A stretch of DNA of 64,000 nt, from contig NZ_AP025481.1 of NCBI RefSeq assembly GCF_024347435.1, positions 1,178,001 through 1,242,000 on the forward strand. Reading direction: 5' to 3'. This DNA is from Vibrio cyclitrophicus. GTDB lineage: Bacteria; Pseudomonadota; Gammaproteobacteria; Enterobacterales; Vibrionaceae. Under the pieces are notes generated by a model. It saw only the letters and a list, made by a program, of their open reading frames with translations, was not told the origin of the DNA and searched no databases. This document shows, piece by piece, positions 27,399-35,818 of this stretch (position 1 is its first letter; every line of letters starts with the position of its first letter). Position numbers and translations under genes: made by a program.

Positions 27399-27480
27399 TT
27401 ACCAAAGGTAAAAGAGAAATCAATAATGAAATTTTAGCGCCACGTATCGCAGCGCTCAGATACGAAATCGCTACAGAGTA

Positions 27481-28053
27481 TTAGAGCGCGTAGCAAAAAC
27501 CTAAGTTATAGTCTTCGCCATTCTTCGCCGTGAACTCTTTGTCTTCGCTCGATGCGTTCGAGCGACCGCTTTCATCGCCTTTCACCAGGCTCACCCAGTG
27601 ACGGATTCCTGAAGAGCGGCTAACCTCTGTTTGGCCAAATGTAGTACATGTTTCTAGCTGGATATCTTGAATATCAACCAATTCCAAGTGGCCAGTACCT
27701 TTACGAGCACCGATTGTCACTTCAACGTGTGTACCGCTTTCGTCACGGAATAATATTGCTGAAGGCTTAGATTTATCACCTGTGTAAGCCACAAAGTGTT
27801 TAGCGCGTTTCAGGCCTGTGTGTTCACCGTTTTTGAAGTAAACCTGAACATGTCGATAATCAATCTCGTAGCTCACCACGTCTTCGTGTGAACCCGCCTC
27901 AAGAGGAAATAGAGTATCAAGCAACTGTTTCGCCATTCTCTGCTTTTCGAGTTGCTTGTCTGCTTTCACCATTTCAACGGCAAAGACAGCTTCAGCAATA
28001 AATGTTGAATGGTTTCTGTGAAGTTCTGTTTTGTCTAGTGTCAGCATATTCAT
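27481..28053 (-). CDS. Orphan protein homologous to an internal domain of malate synthase G
   Basis: A 190-residue protein of unknown function. By eye, residues about 40-185 align along their whole length with residues about 170-335 of the full malate synthase G encoded at 45334-47517. Matched pairs include PLEAGSHEDVVSYEI with [31 protein letters not shown] with [16 protein letters not shown], and HWVSLVKGD with NWLGLMKGD. The catalytic Arg/Glu/Asp residues of the enzyme lie outside this block, so it cannot be a malate synthase. No signal peptide. It has its own terminator and an upstream GGTCAA-N9-TTGACC palindrome. It could be a ligand-binding or regulatory relic of the non-catalytic domain. 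Confidence 0.7.
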   Translation of the reverse strand: MNMLTLDKTELHRNHSTFIAEAVFAVEMVKADKQLEKQRMAKQLLDTLFPLEAGSHEDVVSYEIDYRHVQVYFKNGEHTGLKRAKHFVAYTGDKSKPSAILFRDESGTHVEVTIGARKGTGHLELVDIQDIQLETCTTFGQTEVSRSSGIRHWVSLVKGDESGRSNASSEDKEFTAKNGEDYNLGFCYAL

Positions 28054-28087
28054 AGTTTTTCCCTCTTACGGCTTTGAATTTCATGTA

Positions 28088-28108
28088 GGTCAAAAATCCT
28101 GATTGACC
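28088..28108. promoter_or_regulatory. Operator-like palindrome upstream of the malate-synthase-domain gene
   Basis: A perfect inverted repeat GGTCAA-N9-TTGACC lies 35 bases before the start codon at 28053. Its position suits repressor or activator control; no regulator can be named. Confidence 0.35.
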
Positions 28109-28288
28109 CTTTTCAAAATTGTTCTTTACTGTGTTGCTTCCATGTATTTCATACTACTTGTATTTTCTAAACAATTTCACAACAAAAATTTCACAGTGTG
28201 AATTTTACTAAATTGCTTTTTTACACAAACCGGTATTTCGAGTCCTCAGCCTTTAACTGATGGGGTTGAGGGCTCAGTAGAAACACTT

Positions 28289-29209
28289 TTACGTGCTGTT
28301 TGAATTAGTGTAGTAACCAACACCAACCAGCTTATTGTCGATCACTCGATAGTAAGTGTGTTTGGTTTCCACTTTTCTCGACAGCGGGTTTAACCATTGA
28401 TAGGTGTAAACGCCACGACCATTTTCTTTAGCGAGATTCAGCATCTCAGTAAGAATTGGCTTATTGTCAGGGCTTAGAATTTCATTGTGTGACCGTCCGA
28501 CAAGCTCAGGAGACACGCCATGAGCGAGCAGTTTCCCGGAGTTCATGTCTATCACAAACACATACAGGTCTCCTTCAACAAAGCTGCCTTCACTATTATT
28601 GAACTCGGCAATGCTGTCTAGCTCAGACTCTACCATCGCGGTCATGGCTCTTGCCAATAACCGCTTAGCTTCTGTTGCACTGGAGCGTTCTGGGTAATAC
28701 CCCACGGCAACAATCACGTCACCGACACGCTCAAAGAAGGTCGTTTTAGGTTCGCCCATGCGATCAGTAGGGTTAGTCCAATGGTACTGAACTTCGCCAA
28801 ACCCGTTGTGCACAGCTTTAGTGATCATTTCTCTAAAAAAAGGATTACCGTAGACGTCTTGGGTATCCAAAACACTGTCGCCCACCAACACCATTGAAGA
28901 GCCACCACTGGCAAGGAATTGACCATCAATACCAAGCGCAAATACATAGAGCTCACCGTCTATATATTCGGCGCTACTCATAAAGTCTTTTACGCTCTCA
29001 TCGCCTTCTTTTTGTACATGGACAACCGCTTTAGCAAGCAGGGTTTTGGCTCTTCTTTCAGCGTCACTGACCACATGTGGCTCTGAAATTTCGAGCACAT
29101 TGACTGGCTCATTTTCTTTCGCTGTTTCTGAATGTTCGGCACGTAATCCAATACCACTGATCACTGCAAATACGGCACAACCAATAAGGATAATTCTTGA
29201 TATATTCAT
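28289..29209 (-). CDS. Periplasmic protein with two tandem Cache domains
   Basis: An exported small-molecule-binding protein. From the ATG at 29209 (GAGAAG upstream) there is an N-terminal hydrophobic segment, signal peptide or anchor, then two homologous Cache-type repeats. Each begins with a helix (KTLLAKAVVHVQKEG and KRLLARAMTAMVESE) and continues with GELYVFALGIDGQFLASG or GDLYVFVIDMNSGKLLAHG. Each ends in a YHWTNP or YQWLNP motif and VGYY. There is no kinase, HAMP or methyl-accepting domain. The gene start overlaps the end of the TRAP large permease gene by 11 bases, so it is the last gene of the transporter operon and may sense or bind the same substrate, presumably taurine. Confidence 0.8.
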   Translation of the reverse strand: MNISRIILIGCAVFAVISGIGLRAEHSETAKENEPVNVLEISEPHVVSDAERRAKTLLAKAVVHVQKEGDESVKDFMSSAEYIDGELYVFALGIDGQFLASGGSSMVLVGDSVLDTQDVYGNPFFREMITKAVHNGFGEVQYHWTNPTDRMGEPKTTFFERVGDVIVAVGYYPERSSATEAKRLLARAMTAMVESELDSIAEFNNSEGSFVEGDLYVFVIDMNSGKLLAHGVSPELVGRSHNEILSPDNKPILTEMLNLAKENGRGVYTYQWLNPLSRKVETKHTYYRVIDNKLVGVGYYTNSNST

Positions 29210-29220
29210 AGTGACTTCTC

Positions 29221-30561
29221 CTAATAGCCCACTAAGGACGGTAGCCAAAGCGTAATTTGTGGGAAGAAAGCGATAACGAACACGCCCACTACGGATGCAA
29301 GAACAAAGGGGTGGATCTTCGCGGTGATCTGCTCGACCGTGGCCCCGCCTATCCCCGAGGCGACAAAGATATTTTCACCGAGCGGAGGCGTAGCAAAACC
29401 TATCGACAACGTACACACCACCACAATACCTACGTGGGTTGGATCCGCGCCTAGCATATACATAATTGGCAACAGCACTGGCACGATAATCATGATCGCG
29501 GCTAACGTTTCCATGAACATGCCGACGAAAAGCAATAGCACAATAGTCAGTGCCCACACCATATACATATTGTCAGTGAAACCTAGTAATGACTCAGCCA
29601 CCACGACCGGAATTTTTTGTTCGATTAACAAGCGACCAAATACCGTTGCAGCGAATAGAATCAGCAACACACGCCCGGTAATCCATGTGGTTGTCGATAA
29701 TGATTTGATGGTGCTTTTAAACGATAACTCTCGGTGAATAAACACACCGACAAACAGCGAATAGAAAATTGCCACAACCGCTGACTCTGTTGGTGTGAAC
29801 ATACCGCTGTAGATACCTCCGAGAATCAAAAATGGAGCCAGTATCGACCATATGCCACGGCGTAAAGCATGTCTTACTTCGCCAAATGACCAATTCTCAG
29901 ACAGCCCTTTATAGCCTTCTCGCTTGGCAATGAAGTAGTTAGTGACAACGAGTGTAGATGCCATGATGAAGCCAGGAACAACGCCTGCAACAAACAATTT
30001 AGGAATAGATAAAGAAGCAAATTGCCCGTGTTGAGCGATGGCTTCAGGCGGTGCCATTAATCCCATTGCTGAGATGCCGAAAATAACTAACGGGATGGAT
30101 GGCGGAATAATGATCCCCAAGCCCCCTGATGCAGCCGTTACTGCCGATGCGTAACTCTTATCGTAATCTCGCTTAACCATTGCAGGCACCATTAGCATGC
30201 CTACCGCTGCTGTGGTTGCAGGGCCTGAACCTGAGATAGCACCAAAAAACAAACACGCCATCACGGTTGCAGCGCCAAGGCCACCCGTCACGGGTCCGGC
30301 TAAGCTCTCTGCAATATCCACCAGACGTTTGGAGATACCCGCCGCCTCCATTAATGCGCCAGCAAGAACAAAGGCTGGCAGCGCCATTAATGGGAAGTTA
30401 CCCACCGAAGTGAACGCGATTTGTACTAAAGCGATGGGGTTTTTGTCGAGCAACATATAGGCCGCCATTGAAGCGCCGGCCAGTGATACTGTGATTGGTG
30501 CACCCAGAATTAACAGGGTTAAGAAACCACCAAATAAAATTAGAGTTAAATAGGATTCCAT
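29221..30561 (-). CDS. tauM: TRAP transporter large permease (DctM/TauM type)
   Basis: The ion-coupled permease of a tripartite TRAP importer. It has 446 residues with about twelve hydrophobic segments and the DctM signature blocks PLMALPAFVLAGALMEAAGIS, GSGPATTAAVG and GGLGIIIPPSIPLVIFG. It follows the small permease by 37 bases and the binding protein further upstream. The tau naming rests on neighbourhood with taurine dehydrogenase and xsc, as in Rhodobacter tauKLM; the sequence alone only shows DctM. Confidence 0.88.
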   Translation of the reverse strand: MESYLTLILFGGFLTLLILGAPITVSLAGASMAAYMLLDKNPIALVQIAFTSVGNFPLMALPAFVLAGALMEAAGISKRLVDIAESLAGPVTGGLGAATVMACLFFGAISGSGPATTAAVGMLMVPAMVKRDYDKSYASAVTAASGGLGIIIPPSIPLVIFGISAMGLMAPPEAIAQHGQFASLSIPKLFVAGVVPGFIMASTLVVTNYFIAKREGYKGLSENWSFGEVRHALRRGIWSILAPFLILGGIYSGMFTPTESAVVAIFYSLFVGVFIHRELSFKSTIKSLSTTTWITGRVLLILFAATVFGRLLIEQKIPVVVAESLLGFTDNMYMVWALTIVLLLFVGMFMETLAAIMIIVPVLLPIMYMLGADPTHVGIVVVCTLSIGFATPPLGENIFVASGIGGATVEQITAKIHPFVLASVVGVFVIAFFPQITLWLPSLVGY

Positions 30562-30598
30562 TATTACATCTCTCTATTACGGCTATTCTCTGTGACGA

Positions 30599-31141
30599 CT
30601 ACTGTGATGACTTTTGTGCCGTCATTTTGCGCAGTTCTTTGACTTCAGGATCTTCGTTCTTAGCGCCCTTAAATAAGCGCTCGTAGTTGTTCCAGATAAT
30701 GCGCAGCATCATTAGAGAAAATGCGATTGGCAAAATCATATAGAAGTATTTCATTGGGATGCCTGTCGTCTGAGACTTCCAGAACAAATTCATTTTGTTG
30801 AACACGAAATCGTAGCTGAGATAAACAAAGTAGCCGTTAAACAGCAGCCATAAGAAGTCAGCAATGGTTTCACAGACGGTCTGAACAATCGGGGGGAAGA
30901 ACTTGAAGTGAAAACTGACTCGGTTATGCGCCGACATCTTGGCCGCAACAACAGCCCCTAGATAGGCAAACCAAACAAACATGTAAGTAGCGACTTCATC
31001 ACCCCAAGGTATGGAGTAATCGAAAAGCTGACGAGTAAGGATTTGTGTGAACAGCAATAGGACAAAGCTTGCTAGCAACAAACAACATGTATATTCCTCA
31101 ATGTTGTTAAGGTGCTTTTTTATTGTTTTAGCGACTGACAT
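30599..31141 (-). CDS. tauL: TRAP transporter small permease (DctQ/TauL type)
   Basis: A four-helix membrane subunit that joins the binding protein to the large permease. Family features are the opening helix with CCLLLASFVLLLFTQILTRQLFD, SIPWGDEVATYMFVWFAYLGA, and a last helix before a charged tail. The start chosen is ATG at 31141 with GGAGG five bases upstream; an in-frame ATG eight codons earlier lies on the far side of that ribosome site. The 164-base gap before it, after the binding-protein gene, shows no clear terminator. Confidence 0.88.
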   Translation of the reverse strand: MSVAKTIKKHLNNIEEYTCCLLLASFVLLLFTQILTRQLFDYSIPWGDEVATYMFVWFAYLGAVVAAKMSAHNRVSFHFKFFPPIVQTVCETIADFLWLLFNGYFVYLSYDFVFNKMNLFWKSQTTGIPMKYFYMILPIAFSLMMLRIIWNNYERLFKGAKNEDPEVKELRKMTAQKSSQ

Positions 31142-31305
31142 ATAACCTCCAATGTTGATTTCCACATGACAACCAGTCGCTCGCGGTACTAAAAAGATCA
31201 GGTACTGGACAGATCAACGAGTAAAGCCATGTAAATGCCCTACCTAACCGTTCTATCGCTAGGTGATTAAGTCGCGAAGAACAGCAGATAGGGCGAATCT
31301 AATCG

Positions 31306-32307
31306 TTACTTTCTACCTAGTAACTCAAGAACGTCGTCTAGCTTGTCTTTGCCTCCAATGCTTGAATAGAACTTAGGCCAAACTGACTTAGTGACTTTGC
31401 TGATCCACTCTTGCTCGTTGTCTGCAGGGTCAGTGAAGACCATGCCTTTTGCTTGCAGTTCTTCACGGATCTTGTTTTCAGTATTTTCTAAGTATGCAAA
31501 GCTGTGCTCTGTCGCTTCCTGACCCGCTTCAAGAATGATTTTTTGCATTTCAGGCGTCTGTTGTTGGAAGACTGTTTCACTGACGATTAGCGGCTCAAGA
31601 GAGAAGATATAACGAAGGTTTGTGACGTACTTTTGTACTTCATTGAACTTCATCGCATGCACAGTGATGTATGGGTTGTCTTGTCCATCAACCACACCTT
31701 GCTGCAGGCCAGTAAATGTTTCTGACCATGCCATTGGTGTTGGGTTTACGCCCCATGCTTGGTAGGAAGCAATCATGATTTCGTTACGAGGAACACGAAT
31801 CACTAGTCCTTTTAGATCCGCTGGTGAAGCCACTGATTTTTTAGAGTTAGTCAGAACCCTAAAACCAGAATAAGCCCAGCCAACGATACGAACGCCAGCA
31901 TCACGAATGGTGTTATCGACAAGGTCTTGACCCACTTGGCCTTGAGTTAATAGCACCGCTTCTTCTGCACTTTGAATGACATAAGGCATGGTCAATAGAC
32001 CAACCGTTGGAGAGAAAGGCGTCACGTTGTTGATCGCCAATACTGAGAAGTCGAGAAGGCCGATTGCCGCGTCGTTAACGGTGTCTTGCTCGTTGCCCAA
32101 TTGACCATTCGGGAACAGGTCGATTTTGACTTTGCCGTCTGTTTTTTGCTCCATCAATTCAGAAAATGAGGTCGCTAATTCCCACTGAGTACCACCAGCA
32201 GCATCTCCGATAGCCATTTTAAAATTTGCTGCTGCCGCGGTATGAGATAGCATCGCTGTTGCTACAATTGTGACGCCAGCAATAATTTTATTTTTAATCA
32301 ATTTCAT
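31306..32307 (-). CDS. tauK: TRAP transporter substrate-binding protein (DctP/TauK type)
   Basis: A periplasmic solute receptor that delivers substrate to the TRAP permease. The signal peptide ends near SHTAAAA. The DctP fold is recognised from FKMAIGDAAGGTQWELA, LGNEQDTVNDAAIGLLDF, LKGLVIRVPRNEIMIASYQAWG and GVVDGQDNPYITVHAMKF; the conserved Arg in VIRVPRN binds acid groups of the ligand. Position directly after tauY suggests taurine or a related sulfonate as ligand. Confidence 0.9.
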   Translation of the reverse strand: MKLIKNKIIAGVTIVATAMLSHTAAAANFKMAIGDAAGGTQWELATSFSELMEQKTDGKVKIDLFPNGQLGNEQDTVNDAAIGLLDFSVLAINNVTPFSPTVGLLTMPYVIQSAEEAVLLTQGQVGQDLVDNTIRDAGVRIVGWAYSGFRVLTNSKKSVASPADLKGLVIRVPRNEIMIASYQAWGVNPTPMAWSETFTGLQQGVVDGQDNPYITVHAMKFNEVQKYVTNLRYIFSLEPLIVSETVFQQQTPEMQKIILEAGQEATEHSFAYLENTENKIREELQAKGMVFTDPADNEQEWISKVTKSVWPKFYSSIGGKDKLDDVLELLGRK

Positions 32308-32423
32308 AGTCTTAACCTTTCATATCATACAGACTTCCTGCCTGTACTTTGCTCACAAGGTGACCTGGTACAACTTTCCTGGTCGTAGTTCTATTTCCCT
32401 ATTTTGGAAACAATGTTCGAGTA

Positions 32424-33890
32424 CTAAAGCACTTCATCTTTTAGCGAATACCACTGATAAAGGAACTGTTGCCCTACTCTTCGAAATGGTGCAAACATCT
32501 CAGATTCCACCACTTCCCTCACGTTGGGGAACGGAAGTTTTGATTCAAATATTGGCAAGTCAAGCTTATGACCTTCACCTGCGATCCACTGAGCGAGGCG
32601 CTTGCCTGCTTGAGCGGAGTACATCACACCATTGCCGCCATACCCTAGTGCGTAGAATATGGATTGCTTTGGATTCGGCTGATAGATTCTTGGCATCATG
32701 TCGTGGCTAACATCTACCCACCCCCACCATGAATAATCGATTTTGATCTGATCGAGAGAAGGGAATTTTCGAGTTAAATCCGCTCTCAACATGTCTTCGT
32801 ATTTCTTGTCAGGTGCATTCTTGCCACTGATGGCACTGCGTGTACCGATCTGCACTCGGTTATCGGGTAACAAACGGTAGTAATGACGCAAAATTCTGGT
32901 ATCAGTAATCACCTGATTAGTTTTGAAGTTACACGCAGCGATTTCGTCTTGAGTTAACGGACGCGTCACCATCGAGTTAGAAAGTACGGGTAATAAGCGA
33001 TTCTTAAGCTCTGAATGCAAACCTTGGCTGGTGTATCCACCGGTACAAACACCGACAGAACGAGCCTTAACCACACCACCAGGCGTTTTCAGGTAATGCA
33101 CACCGTTGCGAGTTTCCCATCCCATCACAGGGCTTGCTGGGTGAACTTTTACGCCGAGTGCTCGCGCCTTTCTTAGATAACCAAACGCCAGTTTCCCTGC
33201 ATGGATGCCAATACCTTCTGGCTCATGCATTGCGCCTGCTGCTTCTTGGTCGCCGACGTAATCACGCTTTACGGTTTCCGCATCTAAGATCTGCGCATCG
33301 TAATCAAACGTGTCACGCAGCAACTTGGCTTCTTTCTCGAGTGTTGCCATCACTTTTGGACGGTGAGCAACATATAAGTGGCCACCCGGCTGCGGGTCAC
33401 AATCAATGTCTTTGATTAGAGACTTAAATGTGTTCATGCCATCGACGCATTCGCGGTGCATTTTTAGCGCGGTTTCTAATCCCCAGCGTTCAATCCACTG
33501 AGAACGCTTCAAACGTCCTGACGCACACTGAGCCTGACCACCATTTCGGGTACTGCAGCCCCAACTCATACGGTTAGCTTCAATCACAATCGCTTTAATG
33601 CCGTACATTTCAGCAAGGTGTATCGCAGTACTTAGGCCTGTGTAGCCTGAACCGATTATCGCCACATCGACATCCATATCCGATGTAATTGGGCCATCAT
33701 CTTCAGGTGGCACGCCTGCGGTATCTACCCAATAAGTCGGGGCGTATTCCTTGCCGTGACCTGGGCTCTTGTCTTTAAGTGGGTCGTATTTTGGATCGTA
33801 TCTTTCTTTTGCTTGGGTACTTTCTTGTGCTCGGGTGCTTTTCACCTTTGGTGGCACATCGGCTGCCGGTTGTTCCATTACTAAACTCAT
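32424..33890 (-). CDS. tauY: Taurine dehydrogenase large subunit-like FAD oxidoreductase
   Basis: Predicted to oxidise taurine to sulfoacetaldehyde and ammonia, passing electrons to the respiratory chain. The sequence is a D-amino-acid-oxidase-type flavoprotein of 488 residues. The FAD-binding motif is GSGYTGLSTAIHL starting at residue 80, followed by VIEANRMSWGCSTRNGG. An atypical 70-residue N-terminal extension, hydrophilic and charged, precedes the Rossmann fold. The assignment to TauY rests on context: an NTF2-like partner immediately upstream, a TRAP transporter immediately downstream, and xsc and pta nearby. Alternatives from the same fold are other amine or amino-acid oxidases. Confidence 0.8.
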   Translation of the reverse strand: MSLVMEQPAADVPPKVKSTRAQESTQAKERYDPKYDPLKDKSPGHGKEYAPTYWVDTAGVPPEDDGPITSDMDVDVAIIGSGYTGLSTAIHLAEMYGIKAIVIEANRMSWGCSTRNGGQAQCASGRLKRSQWIERWGLETALKMHRECVDGMNTFKSLIKDIDCDPQPGGHLYVAHRPKVMATLEKEAKLLRDTFDYDAQILDAETVKRDYVGDQEAAGAMHEPEGIGIHAGKLAFGYLRKARALGVKVHPASPVMGWETRNGVHYLKTPGGVVKARSVGVCTGGYTSQGLHSELKNRLLPVLSNSMVTRPLTQDEIAACNFKTNQVITDTRILRHYYRLLPDNRVQIGTRSAISGKNAPDKKYEDMLRADLTRKFPSLDQIKIDYSWWGWVDVSHDMMPRIYQPNPKQSIFYALGYGGNGVMYSAQAGKRLAQWIAGEGHKLDLPIFESKLPFPNVREVVESEMFAPFRRVGQQFLYQWYSLKDEVL

Positions 33891-33938
33891 AATTCGACTC
33901 TCCTAGTCATAACACGTGAACGGGTTGTGGTTTCGTGT

Positions 33939-34376
33939 CTAGCTCTTGGGAGTGTTGTTAGGAGTCAAAAGAGGTCGTGTTTTACGGAAGGCATTTTTTA
34001 CGCTGATTTTTCCCTCTTTCAGGGTAAACACATCAACCATACGAGCTTCGATGACGGTGCCATCAGGGTTAGTCGCAGAGAACGTTGATTCGCTTACCGC
34101 GCGGTCGCCACACACAAAGTGGACAGGGTCGCTCCAGGCTGCATCTGGAAAGTTCTGCCAAACCAATTCAAAGCTATTACGAACGGCTTCGTACCCTTCG
34201 ATAGTGTTTCCAAGTTCGCCTTCTCCTGCCACGGTGTGGAAGACACAGTCTTCGGTCATAAACGACATTAGCGCTTCAATATCATGGTTATTCCATGCAT
34301 CACTAAAAGACTGTAAAAAGGCGGTGTCGACTTGGTTTTCCAGCACGAATGTCGCTGCATTGGTTTGCATATTCAT
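33939..34376 (-). CDS. tauX: Taurine dehydrogenase small subunit-like protein (SnoaL/NTF2 fold)
   Basis: A 145-residue SnoaL-like, NTF2-fold protein: FLQSFSDAWNNHDIEALMSFMTEDCVFHTV is the usual cone-shaped opening, followed by GYEAVRNSFELVW and ARMVDVFTLKEGKI. Proteins of this type are annotated as the small subunit (TauX) of taurine dehydrogenase, encoded next to TauY. Here it ends 48 bases before tauY, in the same orientation. The AT-rich gap upstream (34377-34640) contains one copy of the ATTAG-TGTT-CTGAT palindrome described separately. Confidence 0.75.
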   Translation of the reverse strand: MNMQTNAATFVLENQVDTAFLQSFSDAWNNHDIEALMSFMTEDCVFHTVAGEGELGNTIEGYEAVRNSFELVWQNFPDAAWSDPVHFVCGDRAVSESTFSATNPDGTVIEARMVDVFTLKEGKISVKNAFRKTRPLLTPNNTPKS

Positions 34377-34558
34377 ATTCCAGAATCCTTTATGTTTTCG
34401 TTATTGGTTTAAATTTCAGTAGCTTTGCGCCACTTTTTTATTAGAGTGTTTAAACTAGATCTGTGAAAATTTAACAACTTGATAACAAGATTCGCCACTC
34501 TAACTTCGAGTTACTTTATAAACAATCTTTAAGCTCACAGATTTCATCTTTTTATAAA

Positions 34559-34575
34559 TTAATTAGTGTTCTGAT
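34559..34575. repeat. Copy 1 of the TTAATTAGTGTTCTRAT repeat
   Basis: TTAATTAGTGTTCTGAT, with a second copy at 35681-35697 that differs at one position. The core ATTAG-TGTT-CTRAT is an inverted repeat. The two copies bracket the FRG-domain gene. Confidence 0.6.
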
Positions 34576-34640
34576 TTTATTTATCTCGTAATCACTAGAT
34601 TTATATTAGGTCTAAATAAAATCATTAGAAATATTAGACT

Positions 34641-35468
34641 TTAGTCGAAATCAAAATCTTGATGGTACTTTCGGCCATACTGCTCAAGCTGGCGATCATG
34701 AGTATTAACTTGTAACTCGATATTACCCTCGCCTTTATTCATTGCTTGATTGCTGTCTATATGGGCTTCATTTTTCAAATCAGCCAGTTTCTCTTCAATA
34801 TATTCTGTCGGTTCATTTAAAACATTCATGGAGATTAATTCCTTTATCAGGTTTACTTTCGCTGATGGAAGAATATGAACGGATACTAGACCGTTTGAAT
34901 ATTCTTTTTCATCGTACAAAGGCTGAATGGCATCATTGCCACCTTCCTTAAATGGGTGAATGGAATACCACTTATCTTTTCGTTGCTCTTGCTGATCACA
35001 ATCAGCCACATTGAATATCTGAGTCCTATTGAGGTCACATGGTGAGTTGAAAACACTAACTTTATGATAATCAATGGCTTTAATAATATTGATACAGTCT
35101 TTACTTTGGCTATGACATACAGACCACAGCGCATTAATCAGGTTATCTGTCCATTCAAGTAAACGGGTTGGAAACCCCTGTTTCTTGGCTAAACACATCA
35201 GTAACCAATCGTTTATCTCGTGTGCACTCAACGAATGCCCACCATAAACTCTCACGCTCGAGAGAAGCTCTTGTTCGAAACGGCGAATATTCTTTCGATT
35301 TGATCGGCCTAAGCTCGGCATCAAGTTATTATTTTCATAATCACACACGTTATAAATCAAATCACGATGTCCACTACACTCAGCAATGAGTGAATCGATT
35401 ATTTCATACAGCTCTTCGAGTGAGCTTATATAACGTTTATTTTTCACAACATTCATACAATAAGTCAT
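34641..35468 (-). CDS. FRG-domain protein
   Basis: A 275-residue protein with an FRG domain, named for a Phe-Arg-Gly motif and often found in mobile or defence-related genes. The diagnostic second block is clear: AKKQGFPTRLLEWTDNLINALW (family pattern A.HHG.PTRLLDWT.NPL.AL). The first block reads NLMPSLGRSNRKN and lacks a preceding Phe-Arg-Gly. The C-terminal half contains HILPSAKVNLIKEL and an acidic tail. It lies between xsc and tauX on their strand but is flanked by AT-rich gaps and a repeated palindrome, and has no evident role in taurine use, so it looks like an inserted gene. No ribosome site is visible at the ATG. Confidence 0.75.
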   Translation of the reverse strand: MTYCMNVVKNKRYISSLEELYEIIDSLIAECSGHRDLIYNVCDYENNNLMPSLGRSNRKNIRRFEQELLSSVRVYGGHSLSAHEINDWLLMCLAKKQGFPTRLLEWTDNLINALWSVCHSQSKDCINIIKAIDYHKVSVFNSPCDLNRTQIFNVADCDQQEQRKDKWYSIHPFKEGGNDAIQPLYDEKEYSNGLVSVHILPSAKVNLIKELISMNVLNEPTEYIEEKLADLKNEAHIDSNQAMNKGEGNIELQVNTHDRQLEQYGRKYHQDFDFD

Positions 35469-35680
35469 TTAATTTATATTCGGTAAAGTTAAAGTATTAA
35501 TAATCACGTTAATCAATTGTTCAATTGTTCAATTGGTATAGTTGTAATTATTGAAAAATGATAATAGGTATATATCTTCGTCAAAGATGACCATTTATGG
35601 ATCCATTAGTTAAGGATCGAACAATAATAATGAGTGACAAAATTTATATAGCTAGAACCACTTATGTACCGATGGAACAT

Positions 35681-35697
35681 TTAATTAGTGTTCTAAT
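35681..35697. repeat. Copy 2 of the TTAATTAGTGTTCTRAT repeat
   Basis: TTAATTAGTGTTCTAAT, containing the perfect inverted repeat ATTAG-TGTT-CTAAT. It sits in the 350-base AT-rich gap 35469-35818. That gap also holds three tandem TCAATTGT-like units near 35516-35537 and no recognised gene. Confidence 0.6.
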
Positions 35698-35818
35698 GTT
35701 TAAGTAGAAATTATTGAACTAAGCGTTTACGTTCTTCACTTAAGCACTTTGCCAATACCCGTTAATATTGCCCGACCACGTTCTTTATAATGCGGTGGCC
35801 GGACAAACTTCCTATGAC

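Noticed and set aside
27481..28053. Calling this gene a malate synthase
   Set aside because: It aligns only with the inserted domain and lacks the catalytic Arg, Glu and Asp regions of the enzyme.
34641..35468. FRG gene as a structural part of the taurine pathway
   Set aside because: It has no enzymatic motif for taurine metabolism, lies in AT-rich flanks, and is bracketed by repeats.
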